In this document: piece by piece, positions 14,151-22,747 of the stretch
Layout of the letters: each line of letters starts with the position of its first letter
How positions within the stretch are numbered: position 1 is the first letter of the stretch
Source: Gemmatimonas sp.
GTDB lineage: Bacteria; Gemmatimonadota; Gemmatimonadetes; Gemmatimonadales; Gemmatimonadaceae
DNA length: 49,892 nt
Direction: 5' to 3'
NCBI GenBank assembly: GCA_025361705.1
Contig: JANYJW010000006.1
Location: 1 to 49,892, forward strand
Position numbers and translations under genes: made by a program
The notes under the pieces: model-generated
Seen by the model: only the letters and a program-made list of their open reading frames with translations
The model's database searches: none
What the model was told of the DNA's origin: nothing

Positions 14151-17100
14151 CTACGGCTCGTGCTCCTCGTCGTCATCGTCCTGGAACGGGAAGCCGCCAC
14201 CGCTGCCGCCGCTCACGCGCTCGACGTGCAGCACCTGCTTGAGCGTCTGACCACCGACGGTGATTGACACGAGGTAGTCGCCGGTTCCCACGAGGCCACC
14301 ACCACCACCACCGCCGCGCCGCCCACCACCGCCGAACATCGAGTTCATGCCGCTGCGACCGGCGACGGCCTGCAGCACCGTGAACAACTGATTCTGATCG
14401 GGCATGGCCGCGCCTTCACCCGCACCGGCAGGCGGACGATTGCCCCCGCGGCCACCTGCCGCACCCGGCGCTTGCGTGGGCGTCTCACCCGGACGGTCCT
14501 GCCAGCGGCCGCCCGCTCCGCCGCCGAACCCACCACCACCGCCACCCATCGCCGCGAACTGCGTCGCCATCTGCTGCATGGCATCCGGTCCGCCCGTGAG
14601 CCCCTGCCGCAGGCGCTCGAGGATGGGCTTGGGAAGCGTCGTGGTGCTGTCCTTCTCGATCGAATCGAGCGCGGCGATGATCTTGCGAATGTTGCTGACC
14701 GAATCGCGCACTTCTGCCGGCGACAGCTTGGGCGACGGCGCCGGCTTGCCGCGGAAGTCCCACGTGACGCGCTGGATGCCGGCGCCGCCCGGACCGTTGA
14801 GCGTGCGCAGCGTGTCCCCCGACGCATCCTGGATGACGACCTTCACCTGACCCGTGTTGGCGGTCGCCAGCTTGTACGTGATCTCGGCCCCGTACTGCGG
14901 GCTCGGTACCTGAAACAGCTTGTTGCCCGTGGACTCGCCGTTGTACGACTTCTCGCCCCACTGATAGGCCGTGCGCGGCTTGAAGAGATGCGCGGCCTTG
15001 GCGACCACGGCCGAGTCGATCTGCTGCAGCGCGCTGATGTCGACGACGTAGAAGCCGCGGCCGTGCGTGGCGGCAATGAGTTCGCCGTCGCGTGGATGAA
15101 TGGCGAGATCCATTACCGGCAGCGTCGGCATGCCCGTCATGAACTTCTTCCACGACTTGCCCTGGTCGAGCGACGCGTAGGCACCAACCTCGGTGCCGAC
15201 GAACAGCAAGTTCCTGTTCTTGAGATCCTCGCGGATCACATACGCGTAATCCGGGCCGTCCGTCGGCAGGTTGCTGGTGATGGACGCAAAGCTCTTGCCG
15301 CCATCCTTCGTCATGACGACGTAGGGGACCAGATCGCCGCGGCGATGGTTGTCGTACGTCACGTAGAACGTGAGCGAATCGAAATGCGACGGCTCGATGC
15401 GTGACACATACGTGCCGGCCGGAACACCCTTCACGTTGGCGGTGTGCTCGGTCCAGGTGCCGCCGTCGTTCCACGACGACCAGAGGCGGCCGTCATCGGT
15501 GCCGGCATACAGGATGCCCGGGCGCAGCGTCGACTCGTTCAGCGACACGATGGTGCCGAATGTCTCGGCGCCGGTGGCATCGATGGTGATGCCACCCGTC
15601 GTCTTGGTCGACACGCGGATCTTCATCGTGTCGGCGTATGACAGGTCGGGCGAGATGAAGAACATGTCATCGCCCTGCTTGGTGGACTTCAGCACGCGGT
15701 TGGCGCCGAAGTACAGCACCGACGGGTTGTGCGGGGAGATGAAGTACGGCGTGTTCCAGTTCCAGCGGATGTCGGCGTCGATGGAATCCTTCTTCTGCGC
15801 AGCGTGCAGCGCCGCCTGACGCTTGGCCTGCTCCTTCGTCATCGGCTTGGTGGTGTCGGGCCGGTCAACGAGGATGGAATCTTCCCACTGCATGTAGCGC
15901 GGGCGATACTGCGGCTTGCCCAGCGCCGTGCGCTCGCCGGTGGACACCTTGTAGCGGCCGATGTTGCCGCCCTGCGACTCGCCGTAGATGATGTCGGGGT
16001 TCGACGGGTCCTGCGCGGTGACGAACCCGTCGCCGCCATTGAACGTGAACCACATCGAGTTGGTGATCATGCCCGCCTTGCGGCGTGACGGCGCACACCA
16101 CGAGCCATTGTCCTGCGCACCGCCGCACACGTTGTACGGCACGGCGTTGTCGAACGAGACGTTGTAGTACTGGCCCACCGGAAGTTGGTTGCCCGCGTCC
16201 CAGTTGCCGCCGCCGTCCCACGTCTGCGACACGCCGCCGTCATTGCCGACGACGATGTGCTGCGGGTCCTTGGGATCGATCCACATGGCGTGGTGGTCGA
16301 CGTGAATGCCAACCGTCGCGTTGCCCGCCGTCTTGCCGCCGTCATTGGAGAACTTGACCGGCGTGGACGACCAGAACACCCGATCGGGATTGACGGGCGA
16401 GACGCGCACCTGCGAGTAGTAGAACGGCCGCACGTTTTCGTCGTTCGTCCTCGTCCAGGTCTTGCCGCCGTCCGCCGAGCGATAGAGCCCGCTGGGCGAC
16501 TTCTGCGCCTTCACCTTGGCGTCCTTCTTGGGGTTGGCGAGCGTGTCGGCTTCAACCATCAGATACATCACGTCGGCGTTGGACGCGGCGATGGCGATGC
16601 CAATGCGACCCTTGGTGGTCTCGGGGAGACCGCCGCCCTTCACTTCGGTCCACGTCTCGCCGGCGTCGGTGCTCTTCCAGAGCGCCGAGCCCTTGCCACC
16701 CGAGTACTGGAAGTAGGGGCCGCGGAGGCGCTGGTAGCTGGCGGCCCAGACGACCTTGGCGTCGCGCGGATCGAGCGCGACGTCGATGAAGCCCGTGCTG
16801 TCGTTGATGAACTTCTTCAACTGCCAGGTCTTGCCGCCGTCCACGGTCTTGTAGAGACCGCGTTCCTTGTTCGTTGCCCACGCGGCGCCGAGGGCGGCGA
16901 CGTAGACGATGTCCTTGTTGGTCGGATCGACGACGACTCGGCCGATGTGCTGCGTTTCCTTGAGGCCCACGAACTCCCACGTGCGTCCGCCGTTTGCCGA
17001 CTTCCACATGCCCGCGCCCGGCGACATGGAATTGCGCGAGTTCGGCTCGCCGGTGCCGTAGTACACGACGTTCGTGTCAGAGGGGGCGATGCCAATCATG

Positions 17101-17366
17101 CCGCCCGACGACACACGCTCGTTCTCGAAGACCGGGCGGAACGTCGTGCCGGCGTTCGTGGTCTTCCACAAGCCACCGCCTGCGGACGACACGTAGTACG
17201 TGCGCGACGGAAACGGAATGCCGGCGACGTCGACGATGCGACCCTGGTGGTTGGCCGGGCCGATGTTGCGCCAGCGAAAGCCGGCGACGGTCGACGAGTC
17301 GAGCTGAGCGGCCAACGGGGCCGCCATCGCTGCGCTCAAGACGACCAGCTTCAGGACAGATCTCAT
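14151..17366 (-). CDS. Sortilin/VPS10-like secreted BNR-repeat protein
   Basis: Encodes 1071 residues. A signal peptide (MRSVLKLVVLSAAMAAPLAAQ) is followed by a large beta-propeller with many Asp-box/BNR repeats, for example TTNAGTTF, ANGGRTWEF, VDGGKTWQL, TDAGETWTEV, ADGGKTWTR, KDGGKSFAS and LDQGKSWKKF. The opening RWRNIGPANHQGRIVDVAG and the motif SVLYFGANRVLKSTKQGDDM are typical of sortilin-like proteins that are expanded in Gemmatimonadota and Acidobacteria. The C-terminal third holds two glycine-rich low-complexity stretches (around residues 915-1000) and ends with a short beta domain and an acidic tail (DDDDEEHEP). Function is unknown; glycosidase or protein-binding roles are both proposed for such propellers. 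Start at 17366 is set by the signal peptide. Confidence 0.88.
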   Translation of the reverse strand: MRSVLKLVVLSAAMAAPLAAQLDSSTVAGFRWRNIGPANHQGRIVDVAGIPFPSRTYYVSSAGGGLWKTTNAGTTFRPVFENERVSSGGMIGIAPSDTNVVYYGTGEPNSRNSMSPGAGMWKSANGGRTWEFVGLKETQHIGRVVVDPTNKDIVYVAALGAAWATNKERGLYKTVDGGKTWQLKKFINDSTGFIDVALDPRDAKVVWAASYQRLRGPYFQYSGGKGSALWKSTDAGETWTEVKGGGLPETTKGRIGIAIAASNADVMYLMVEADTLANPKKDAKVKAQKSPSGLYRSADGGKTWTRTNDENVRPFYYSQVRVSPVNPDRVFWSSTPVKFSNDGGKTAGNATVGIHVDHHAMWIDPKDPQHIVVGNDGGVSQTWDGGGNWDAGNQLPVGQYYNVSFDNAVPYNVCGGAQDNGSWCAPSRRKAGMITNSMWFTFNGGDGFVTAQDPSNPDIIYGESQGGNIGRYKVSTGERTALGKPQYRPRYMQWEDSILVDRPDTTKPMTKEQAKRQAALHAAQKKDSIDADIRWNWNTPYFISPHNPSVLYFGANRVLKSTKQGDDMFFISPDLSYADTMKIRVSTKTTGGITIDATGAETFGTIVSLNESTLRPGILYAGTDDGRLWSSWNDGGTWTEHTANVKGVPAGTYVSRIEPSHFDSLTFYVTYDNHRRGDLVPYVVMTKDGGKSFASITSNLPTDGPDYAYVIREDLKNRNLLFVGTEVGAYASLDQGKSWKKFMTGMPTLPVMDLAIHPRDGELIAATHGRGFYVVDISALQQIDSAVVAKAAHLFKPRTAYQWGEKSYNGESTGNKLFQVPSPQYGAEITYKLATANTGQVKVVIQDASGDTLRTLNGPGGAGIQRVTWDFRGKPAPSPKLSPAEVRDSVSNIRKIIAALDSIEKDSTTTLPKPILERLRQGLTGGPDAMQQMATQFAAMGGGGGGFGGGAGGRWQDRPGETPTQAPGAAGGRGGNRPPAGAGEGAAMPDQNQLFTVLQAVAGRSGMNSMFGGGGRRGGGGGGGLVGTGDYLVSITVGGQTLKQVLHVERVSGGSGGGFPFQDDDDEEHEP

Positions 17367-17532
17367 GGCTGTGAGGGCTGAGGGGTACGGGGTGGGGCGG
17401 ACTATCCGAGAACTACGGGTGGTGCATCTATAGTGTTGGGGCGGCTCCATTGAAAAGACGCGGTGGGCTGTTTGCTGTGTGCCATAAGCTGACCGACGAA
17501 CCGTGGATGGGTGACCGTCCATCGATTCCCGT

Positions 17533-19611
17533 CTACTGGGGCATGCTGGCCGGAATTCCCATGCGCTCGGGCGGCGGGATCTTCCTGGTCCGGCCGAACT
17601 CGCGGCGCGCGGCGTCGACCATCAGCGAGCGGTTCCACCACAACTGGACGGCCGAGTCGTAGCGCGTGAGCACGTTGTGCAGCCAGTACGGCCGGTTCTC
17701 GGCGCGCCAGCTCTTCTCGTACAGTTCGCGGCCCAGCACATACGCTTCGCGCATCGTCTGCAGGCGGCCGTTGATGCCCGAGATGTCGGCGAGGTCGATC
17801 CACGTCACGGGCGTCGTGCGCGCGGGGTCGGTGGCGGCGGCGTACATCTTCACCATCTCGTCGGCGAACTGGAACTTCATGCCGATGAGGTCCATGCGGC
17901 GCGCCCCCATGTCCATGGCATCGAGCGCGTCCTGCTCGCGCAGGTTCGGCTGCAGACGCCGCGCCTGCGCGATGAGCACCGACGCCGACTCGGCGTGGAT
18001 GCGCAGAGCCGGGGCGGCGATGCGCACCTTCTTGGCGATCTCCATGCCTTCGGGCGAGTAGGGGTCGACCCAGTACAGGAAGTCGTGGCCGCTGGCTCCC
18101 GCCTTGCCGAGCGCCACGTGTGCCTGCATCAGGTGCTGCTGTGCGGCGTCGATCTTGCCCGTGGTGTCGCCGTGGAACTGCAGGCCGTACGACGCCTGAT
18201 AGTCGGCGATGGACGACTCGCCCTTCTGCCACGACGCGGCGGCGCCGAAGACGACGCCGTACCACGTCTGGTTAAAAATCTCCTCGCCGTCGTCGCCCCA
18301 GCTGGTATTGAGCATGCCGCTGGCGCCCATTGTCTGCCCGTCGCGCACGAAGCCCTGGATGTTCTTCAAGGCCGTGTTGTTGTCGGGGTAGGTCATGCTC
18401 CAATTGCTGACGCCAGGTGCGACCCACGTCTGCATGCCGCTGCCGCTGAACGGCGTGAGGTACTTCTCAAAGCCGCTCGTGCTCCAGTAGTTCCAGGCGA
18501 CGGCGACCATATCCTTGGGCAGCGACTTGACGAGTTCGGGGGAGTTCATGGCGATGTCGCCCCAGAACATGAAGGTCTTCCTGTTGCCCTGGGCGCGCAG
18601 TTGCGTCTGGATGTCACCGAGGAACTTGAGGTAGGTGGCGCCCATGCCGTCACGCGTGACGGCCTCCTTGGTCTGACCCTTGCCGAGTTCGAATGTCTCG
18701 TCGGCGCCGAGGTGGACGAACTGCGACGGAAAGAGCGAGTCGATTTCGGCGAACCAGCGCTTGATGATGTTCATCGACTCCGGCTGGCCCGGCGCGAGCA
18801 CATGGCCATGCGGCGTTTCGGCGACCTGGCTGTAGATCTCGTACTTGAGCGCGTGGTGCAGGTGGCCGAAGGCCTCCTGCTCCGGGATGATCTCGACATG
18901 AAGGGGCTTTGCGTACGCGACGAGTTCCCGCACCTGCTCGTGGGTCATCGCGCCGCCCGGCGGCGCGACCAGCGGGTCGCTGTCGTAGGCGAGCGTATGC
19001 TCGAAGTACGGCGAGTACGCGTTCATCTTGAACGCGGCGATGGTGCGGACGATGTGCTTCTGGAACTCGAGCGTGGGGACGGGGCCGCGCGACAGGTCAT
19101 CGTGGAATCCGCGCCAGCGCATGGCGGGCCAGTCGCGGATGACGCCGGTCTGGACTGTCATTGCGCCGTCGTGTCCGGTGACGAGCTGTGCCGCCGTCTG
19201 GGCGCCGTAGAAGATGCCGGCGGCCGAAGCGGCGATGACGTGCGCCACTTGCGGCTCGCTGATGAGCACATAGCCCTCGTCGGTCATCGCGCCCGAGAAC
19301 TCGAGCTTGCGCTTGGCGAGCAGCTGCTTGGCCTCGGCGGTGTTTGTGCGCAGCAACTGGATATGGAACGCGCGACCGGGCGCGGGCAGCGTGGCCACGA
19401 CCTTGGCCCCGCGCGCCTTGAGAGCCGCGGTGAGTTCCTGGACCGCGAACCTGTCGTCCGCGTTCGCATCGGCCGTGACGGCGATCGCGCCCTTGAGTGG
19501 GTTCGTTGAGCCGGCGGTAAACTCACGCGGGGCGGGGATCAACCGCGGGGTCTGGGCGGCGGCGGCGGGGGGGAGGAGGGCGGCAAGCAGGACGAGGCAG
19601 GCGCGCTTCAT
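17533..19611 (-). CDS. Secreted beta-N-acetylhexosaminidase (GH20)
   Basis: Encodes 692 residues. Signal peptide MKRACLVLLAALLPPAAAAQ; a GH20b N-terminal domain follows (TPRLIPAPREFTAG to about residue 155), then the GH20 barrel from RDWPAMRWRGFHDDLSRGPV. The catalytic pair Asp304-Glu305 is seen in HLGADETFELG; Glu is the acid and Asp orients the substrate acetamido group. GH20 enzymes remove terminal GlcNAc or GalNAc from chitin oligomers, glycans or peptidoglycan fragments. The C-terminal region of about 200 residues is helical and lacks a recognised module. It lies 166 bases upstream of the sortilin-like gene on the same strand, so each may have its own promoter. The ATG at 19611 is chosen for the signal peptide; no clear Shine-Dalgarno precedes it. 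Confidence 0.93.
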   Translation of the reverse strand: MKRACLVLLAALLPPAAAAQTPRLIPAPREFTAGSTNPLKGAIAVTADANADDRFAVQELTAALKARGAKVVATLPAPGRAFHIQLLRTNTAEAKQLLAKRKLEFSGAMTDEGYVLISEPQVAHVIAASAAGIFYGAQTAAQLVTGHDGAMTVQTGVIRDWPAMRWRGFHDDLSRGPVPTLEFQKHIVRTIAAFKMNAYSPYFEHTLAYDSDPLVAPPGGAMTHEQVRELVAYAKPLHVEIIPEQEAFGHLHHALKYEIYSQVAETPHGHVLAPGQPESMNIIKRWFAEIDSLFPSQFVHLGADETFELGKGQTKEAVTRDGMGATYLKFLGDIQTQLRAQGNRKTFMFWGDIAMNSPELVKSLPKDMVAVAWNYWSTSGFEKYLTPFSGSGMQTWVAPGVSNWSMTYPDNNTALKNIQGFVRDGQTMGASGMLNTSWGDDGEEIFNQTWYGVVFGAAASWQKGESSIADYQASYGLQFHGDTTGKIDAAQQHLMQAHVALGKAGASGHDFLYWVDPYSPEGMEIAKKVRIAAPALRIHAESASVLIAQARRLQPNLREQDALDAMDMGARRMDLIGMKFQFADEMVKMYAAATDPARTTPVTWIDLADISGINGRLQTMREAYVLGRELYEKSWRAENRPYWLHNVLTRYDSAVQLWWNRSLMVDAARREFGRTRKIPPPERMGIPASMPQ

Positions 19612-19810
19612 ATTGGGGAGAGGCGAGAGGTGGTCCAACCTGTGGAATGTCGCCGCGCGTGGGAGGGGGCGCCAGCGGCTGGCGTACAACGTGCGTGTGG
19701 GCCCGGCCACTGACCGGTCGCCGGTCGGCCGACGCGGATGCGCGCACGCTGCGCCGCGCATAGAATAGAAGACGCCCCCCGTCGTGCGTTGTCCCCTTCG
19801 GGAGGATCCC

Positions 19811-20803
19811 ATGGTGTTGCGCGCTGGTGAGCTGGGCCGACGCGACTTCCTGCGAATTGTCACGGCAGGTGTTGCCCTCATGCCGGCGTTGGGCACAAAG
19901 GGTCTGGCGCAAGCCATCGGTCCGAAGCGCAGTCGCGTGGCGCTCGTCACCACCACCGACCGCAAGCGCGGCGTCACGGCGGCGCTCACGCTGCTCGACC
20001 TGGGCGCGGTGAAGGGCAAGCAGGTGGTCATCAAGCCGAACTTCAACTCGGCCGATGACGCGCCTGGTTCGACCCATAACGACACGCTGTCGCAGTTGGT
20101 GACCGAACTGCACAGGCTGAACGCGCGCAGCATCACGCTGGGTGAGTCGAGCGGCCCGCCCAAGACCCAGGGCGTGATGCAGCAGAAGGGGACGTTTGAC
20201 CTGGCGAAGGACTTCCGCTTTGACGTCGTGGACTACGAGCAGATTGCCGACGCGGACTGGGTGAAGTTCCCCAGCGACCACTGGCCCGACGGCTACGCGC
20301 TGCCGCGCCTCGTCGTGGACGCCGGCTACAACGTGTCGACGTGCTGCCTGAAGACGCACGGCTTCGGCGGCGTCTTCACCATGTCGCTCAAGCTGTCGGT
20401 GGGGCTTACGCCGAAGGCGATTCGGCGGACGATGCACGCGTCACCCGACATGCGGCGCATGATTGCGGAGTTGAACACGGGGTATCGCCCCGACCTGATT
20501 GTGCTCGACGGCGTGTCGGCCTTCACCGACGGCGGGCCGTCGCGCGGCACGTTGAAGGCCGGCAACGTGATGATTGCCGGCACCGACCGCGTGGCCGTAG
20601 ACGCCGTGGGCGTGGCGATGCTCAAGCTGCTCGGCGCCAATCAGGCCATCATGGGACGCAAGATCTTCGAGCAGGAACAGATCGCGCGCGCGGTGGAACT
20701 CACGCTTGGCGTGGAGAGCGCCGACGCAATCGACCTCGTGACAGGCGACGCGGAGAGCGCGGCGACGGCCGGCGCCCTCCGCCAGATCCTGGCGCAGGGG
20801 TAG
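19811..20803 (+). CDS. Tat-exported DUF362 protein
   Basis: Encodes 330 residues. The N-terminus contains a Tat motif (LGRRDFLRIVTAGVALMPALG), so the protein is probably folded, perhaps with a cofactor, before export. The body carries DUF362 motifs: GKQVVIKPNFNSADDAPGS, LKTHGFGGVFTMSLKLSVG and PDLIVLDGVSAFTDGGPSRG. Some DUF362 proteins bind iron-sulfur clusters, but here only Cys-Cys before LKTHG is seen and no ferredoxin motif. Start at 19811 follows GGGAGGATCCC, a clear Shine-Dalgarno at about 19800-19804. A TAGAAT -10-like hexamer is at 19761-19766. The gene is divergent from the GH20 gene. Function unknown. Confidence 0.85.
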   Translation: MVLRAGELGRRDFLRIVTAGVALMPALGTKGLAQAIGPKRSRVALVTTTDRKRGVTAALTLLDLGAVKGKQVVIKPNFNSADDAPGSTHNDTLSQLVTELHRLNARSITLGESSGPPKTQGVMQQKGTFDLAKDFRFDVVDYEQIADADWVKFPSDHWPDGYALPRLVVDAGYNVSTCCLKTHGFGGVFTMSLKLSVGLTPKAIRRTMHASPDMRRMIAELNTGYRPDLIVLDGVSAFTDGGPSRGTLKAGNVMIAGTDRVAVDAVGVAMLKLLGANQAIMGRKIFEQEQIARAVELTLGVESADAIDLVTGDAESAATAGALRQILAQG

Positions 20804-20824
20804 CACCGACCGCGGCATGCAAAG

Positions 20825-20853
20825 GGGGACCGGCGCAGCTTCGGCCGGTCCCC
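20825..20853. terminator. Hairpin after the DUF362 gene
   Basis: Ten-base perfect stem GGGGACCGGC / GCCGGTCCCC with a nine-base loop, between the DUF362 stop (20803) and the convergent DsbB-propeller stop (20884). No T-tract follows on either strand. Confidence 0.7.
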
Positions 20854-20883
20854 ATCGTGTTGCAAGGCATTGTGTCCTGTCGC

Positions 20884-22437
20884 CTACGGTGTGGTGCCAG
20901 TCAGCGCCGCCGTCGCCGTGCGTCCCGCCGGTCGCGCAACGACGGTGATCGTGCCGGTCTCATCGACGATGTACAAATCGTCGTCCTTGAGCGCGATGCC
21001 CGTCGGCTTGGCGAGGCCGGGAATGACGTGTGCGGCAATGACGCGGTGCGTCGCGAGCTCGATGGTGAGCAGTGTACCATACGCCGCGCTCACGGCATAC
21101 ATCAATCCATCAGCGACCGTGGCGCCGGTGACATAGTACTCGCCCAGCGTGCGGTTCTCGGCGAGGGCGAGTCCTGCGTCCCTGGCCAGCGTTGGCACGA
21201 ACTCCTCGGACAACGTGAGGTCCTTGCGGTCGAAGCGCGAGACGACGAGGCGTTTCACGAGGTTGTTGGGGACGGTGAGCGTGTAGAGGGAGTTCGACGC
21301 GGCGTCGTACGCTGCCGACATCGTGTAGAGCAATCGCGCCCGCACCGTGCCGAAGCGTGACCGCGAGACCTCGTTGAACTGGTCGCGCGACTCGAGGAAG
21401 TAGCGGAAATTCGAATCGGCGTTTGCCTTGTCGTCGGGCGTGAGAACGACGTAGCTCTTGTTTTCGCCAACCGCGATGAGCTCGCCCTTGTCGAGGAACG
21501 CGGCGCCGGCGAAGCGGCCGAGGTCCACGGAATAGCCGATGTCGATGACGGTATGGCGCTTCAGTTGCGCGAGCGCCGCGTCGGTGAGATAAATGCCATC
21601 GGCCGTCGTGATGAGGAACTGTCCCGTGGCGGCGTCAAACGCGAGATCGGTCGGCGCGCCGTTGAGCGCCAGCGCCAGCGGCCGGCGTTCCTTGACACCG
21701 AGTACGGGTAGCACGCCGAGCGGACCTGCGGCGGGGTCCGTGGAGGCGCGCGAGACATCGGGCTTGTCCACCGCCCAGCGCCCGCGGAACGCCACCTTGA
21801 GTGGCGGCTTCCATTCTTCCAGTGACCAGTGCCAGTACTTGGGGTTGAAGCTGAAGCGGATGGGATCGCTCTGGCCCATGAACGGCGGCGGGCCGGTGCT
21901 GGCGAACGCCTGCACGACGTTGCCGGCGACGACCACCATGAAGGCACCGAACGCGAACCGCTCAAGGCCGTTCAGGGTACGTACGCCGGCGTCGAGATGC
22001 GCCGGGCGCGTCATGAGCAGCAGCAGGCCCATGGCGAACGCGCAGACCCAGTAGATGAAGAACGCCCACGTGTAGGTGTGGGCGCCCAGGAGCTCGGCGC
22101 TGAACCCCTGGCCCACGTCACGCGCGGCGTGCATGCCGACGTGTCGGAGCCCCATGAACATTCCCCACATGGCGATGAGCACGGCCATGCCGACGTACTT
22201 GGGTCTGGGGCCGAAGCGGAGGACAAACAGCCCGACGAGCGAGATGAGCAGCATGCCGATGCGCTGTTCCCAGCACATTACGCACGGCGAATCGCCGCGC
22301 GCGAAGCCCAGCCAGAAGACGGCAGTGCCGACGGGAACGGCGGTGAGGATCAAGACGGCCAGCGCGACGAGCGAGAAGACGACGTCGGGCCTGGCGGATG
22401 GCGACGATGCGCCGGGCGCCGCGGACGGAGTGGTCAT
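20884..22437 (-). CDS. DsbB-like membrane domain fused to a C-terminal beta-propeller-like domain
   Basis: Encodes 517 residues. The first about 185 residues hold five or six hydrophobic segments. The DsbB motif SPCVMCWEQRIGM (Cys52, Cys55) lies at the start of the second helix; in DsbB this pair reoxidises to quinone. The second periplasmic Cys pair of classical DsbB (which exchanges with DsbA) is absent: only one more Cys, about residue 131 in FIYWVCAFAMG, occurs in the whole protein. From about residue 220 a soluble domain resembling a propeller follows (LALALNGAPTDLAFDAATGQ, FLITTADGIYLTDAALAQ, KPTGIALKDDDLYIVDETG), about 290 residues. The frame is unbroken. Redox role in the envelope is inferred; the partner is unknown. 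Confidence 0.82.
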   Translation of the reverse strand: MTTPSAAPGASSPSARPDVVFSLVALAVLILTAVPVGTAVFWLGFARGDSPCVMCWEQRIGMLLISLVGLFVLRFGPRPKYVGMAVLIAMWGMFMGLRHVGMHAARDVGQGFSAELLGAHTYTWAFFIYWVCAFAMGLLLLMTRPAHLDAGVRTLNGLERFAFGAFMVVVAGNVVQAFASTGPPPFMGQSDPIRFSFNPKYWHWSLEEWKPPLKVAFRGRWAVDKPDVSRASTDPAAGPLGVLPVLGVKERRPLALALNGAPTDLAFDAATGQFLITTADGIYLTDAALAQLKRHTVIDIGYSVDLGRFAGAAFLDKGELIAVGENKSYVVLTPDDKANADSNFRYFLESRDQFNEVSRSRFGTVRARLLYTMSAAYDAASNSLYTLTVPNNLVKRLVVSRFDRKDLTLSEEFVPTLARDAGLALAENRTLGEYYVTGATVADGLMYAVSAAYGTLLTIELATHRVIAAHVIPGLAKPTGIALKDDDLYIVDETGTITVVARPAGRTATAALTGTTP

Positions 22438-22438
22438 C

Positions 22439-22606
22439 TCAGTAGTTCACGCCCGGGAGCAGCCCGGAGCGCGTCGCGAGGGTAAAGAGGAAGACCATCA
22501 GCACGGAGCTGACGACGAGGATCCGGAAGGCCGCGCGTTCGCGCTCGGGCTGCCTGAGCACGAGGTACGCGGCGGTGAGGATCAAAATGAGGTTCAGGAA
22601 CTCCAC
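22439..22606 (-). CDS. Tiny single-helix membrane protein
   Basis: With the GTG start at 22606 the product is 55 residues (MEFLNLILILTAAYLVLRQP to SGLLPGVNY) with two hydrophobic stretches, about 3-16 and 28-40. The stop is one base before the ATG of the DsbB-propeller gene, so the two are surely cotranscribed. A GGAG lies about 11 bases upstream of this GTG. The frame extends upstream to an ATG at 22699, which would add 31 basic, poorly hydrophobic residues; I prefer the shorter form. A small accessory or assembly subunit of the DsbB-like protein is plausible, but there is no family match that I recognise. Confidence 0.6.
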   Translation of the reverse strand: MEFLNLILILTAAYLVLRQPERERAAFRILVVSSVLMVFLFTLATRSGLLPGVNY

Positions 22607-22747
22607 GACGGCACTCGCTCCGGGGGGCCGATGCGCGGGACGGCGGCGCTCAGTGCGGCCGCTGCGGTGAATTCTGACAGCGTGCAGGATCAGGCGCAAT
22701 GATCGACGGAGCCGTACATTCGAGCATAACTTCAGCTCCCTCCCTCG

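Noticed and set aside
19712..19719. GACCGGTC palindrome as an operator
   Set aside because: Eight-base palindromes are common at this GC content and there is no second half or supporting context beyond lying between divergent genes.
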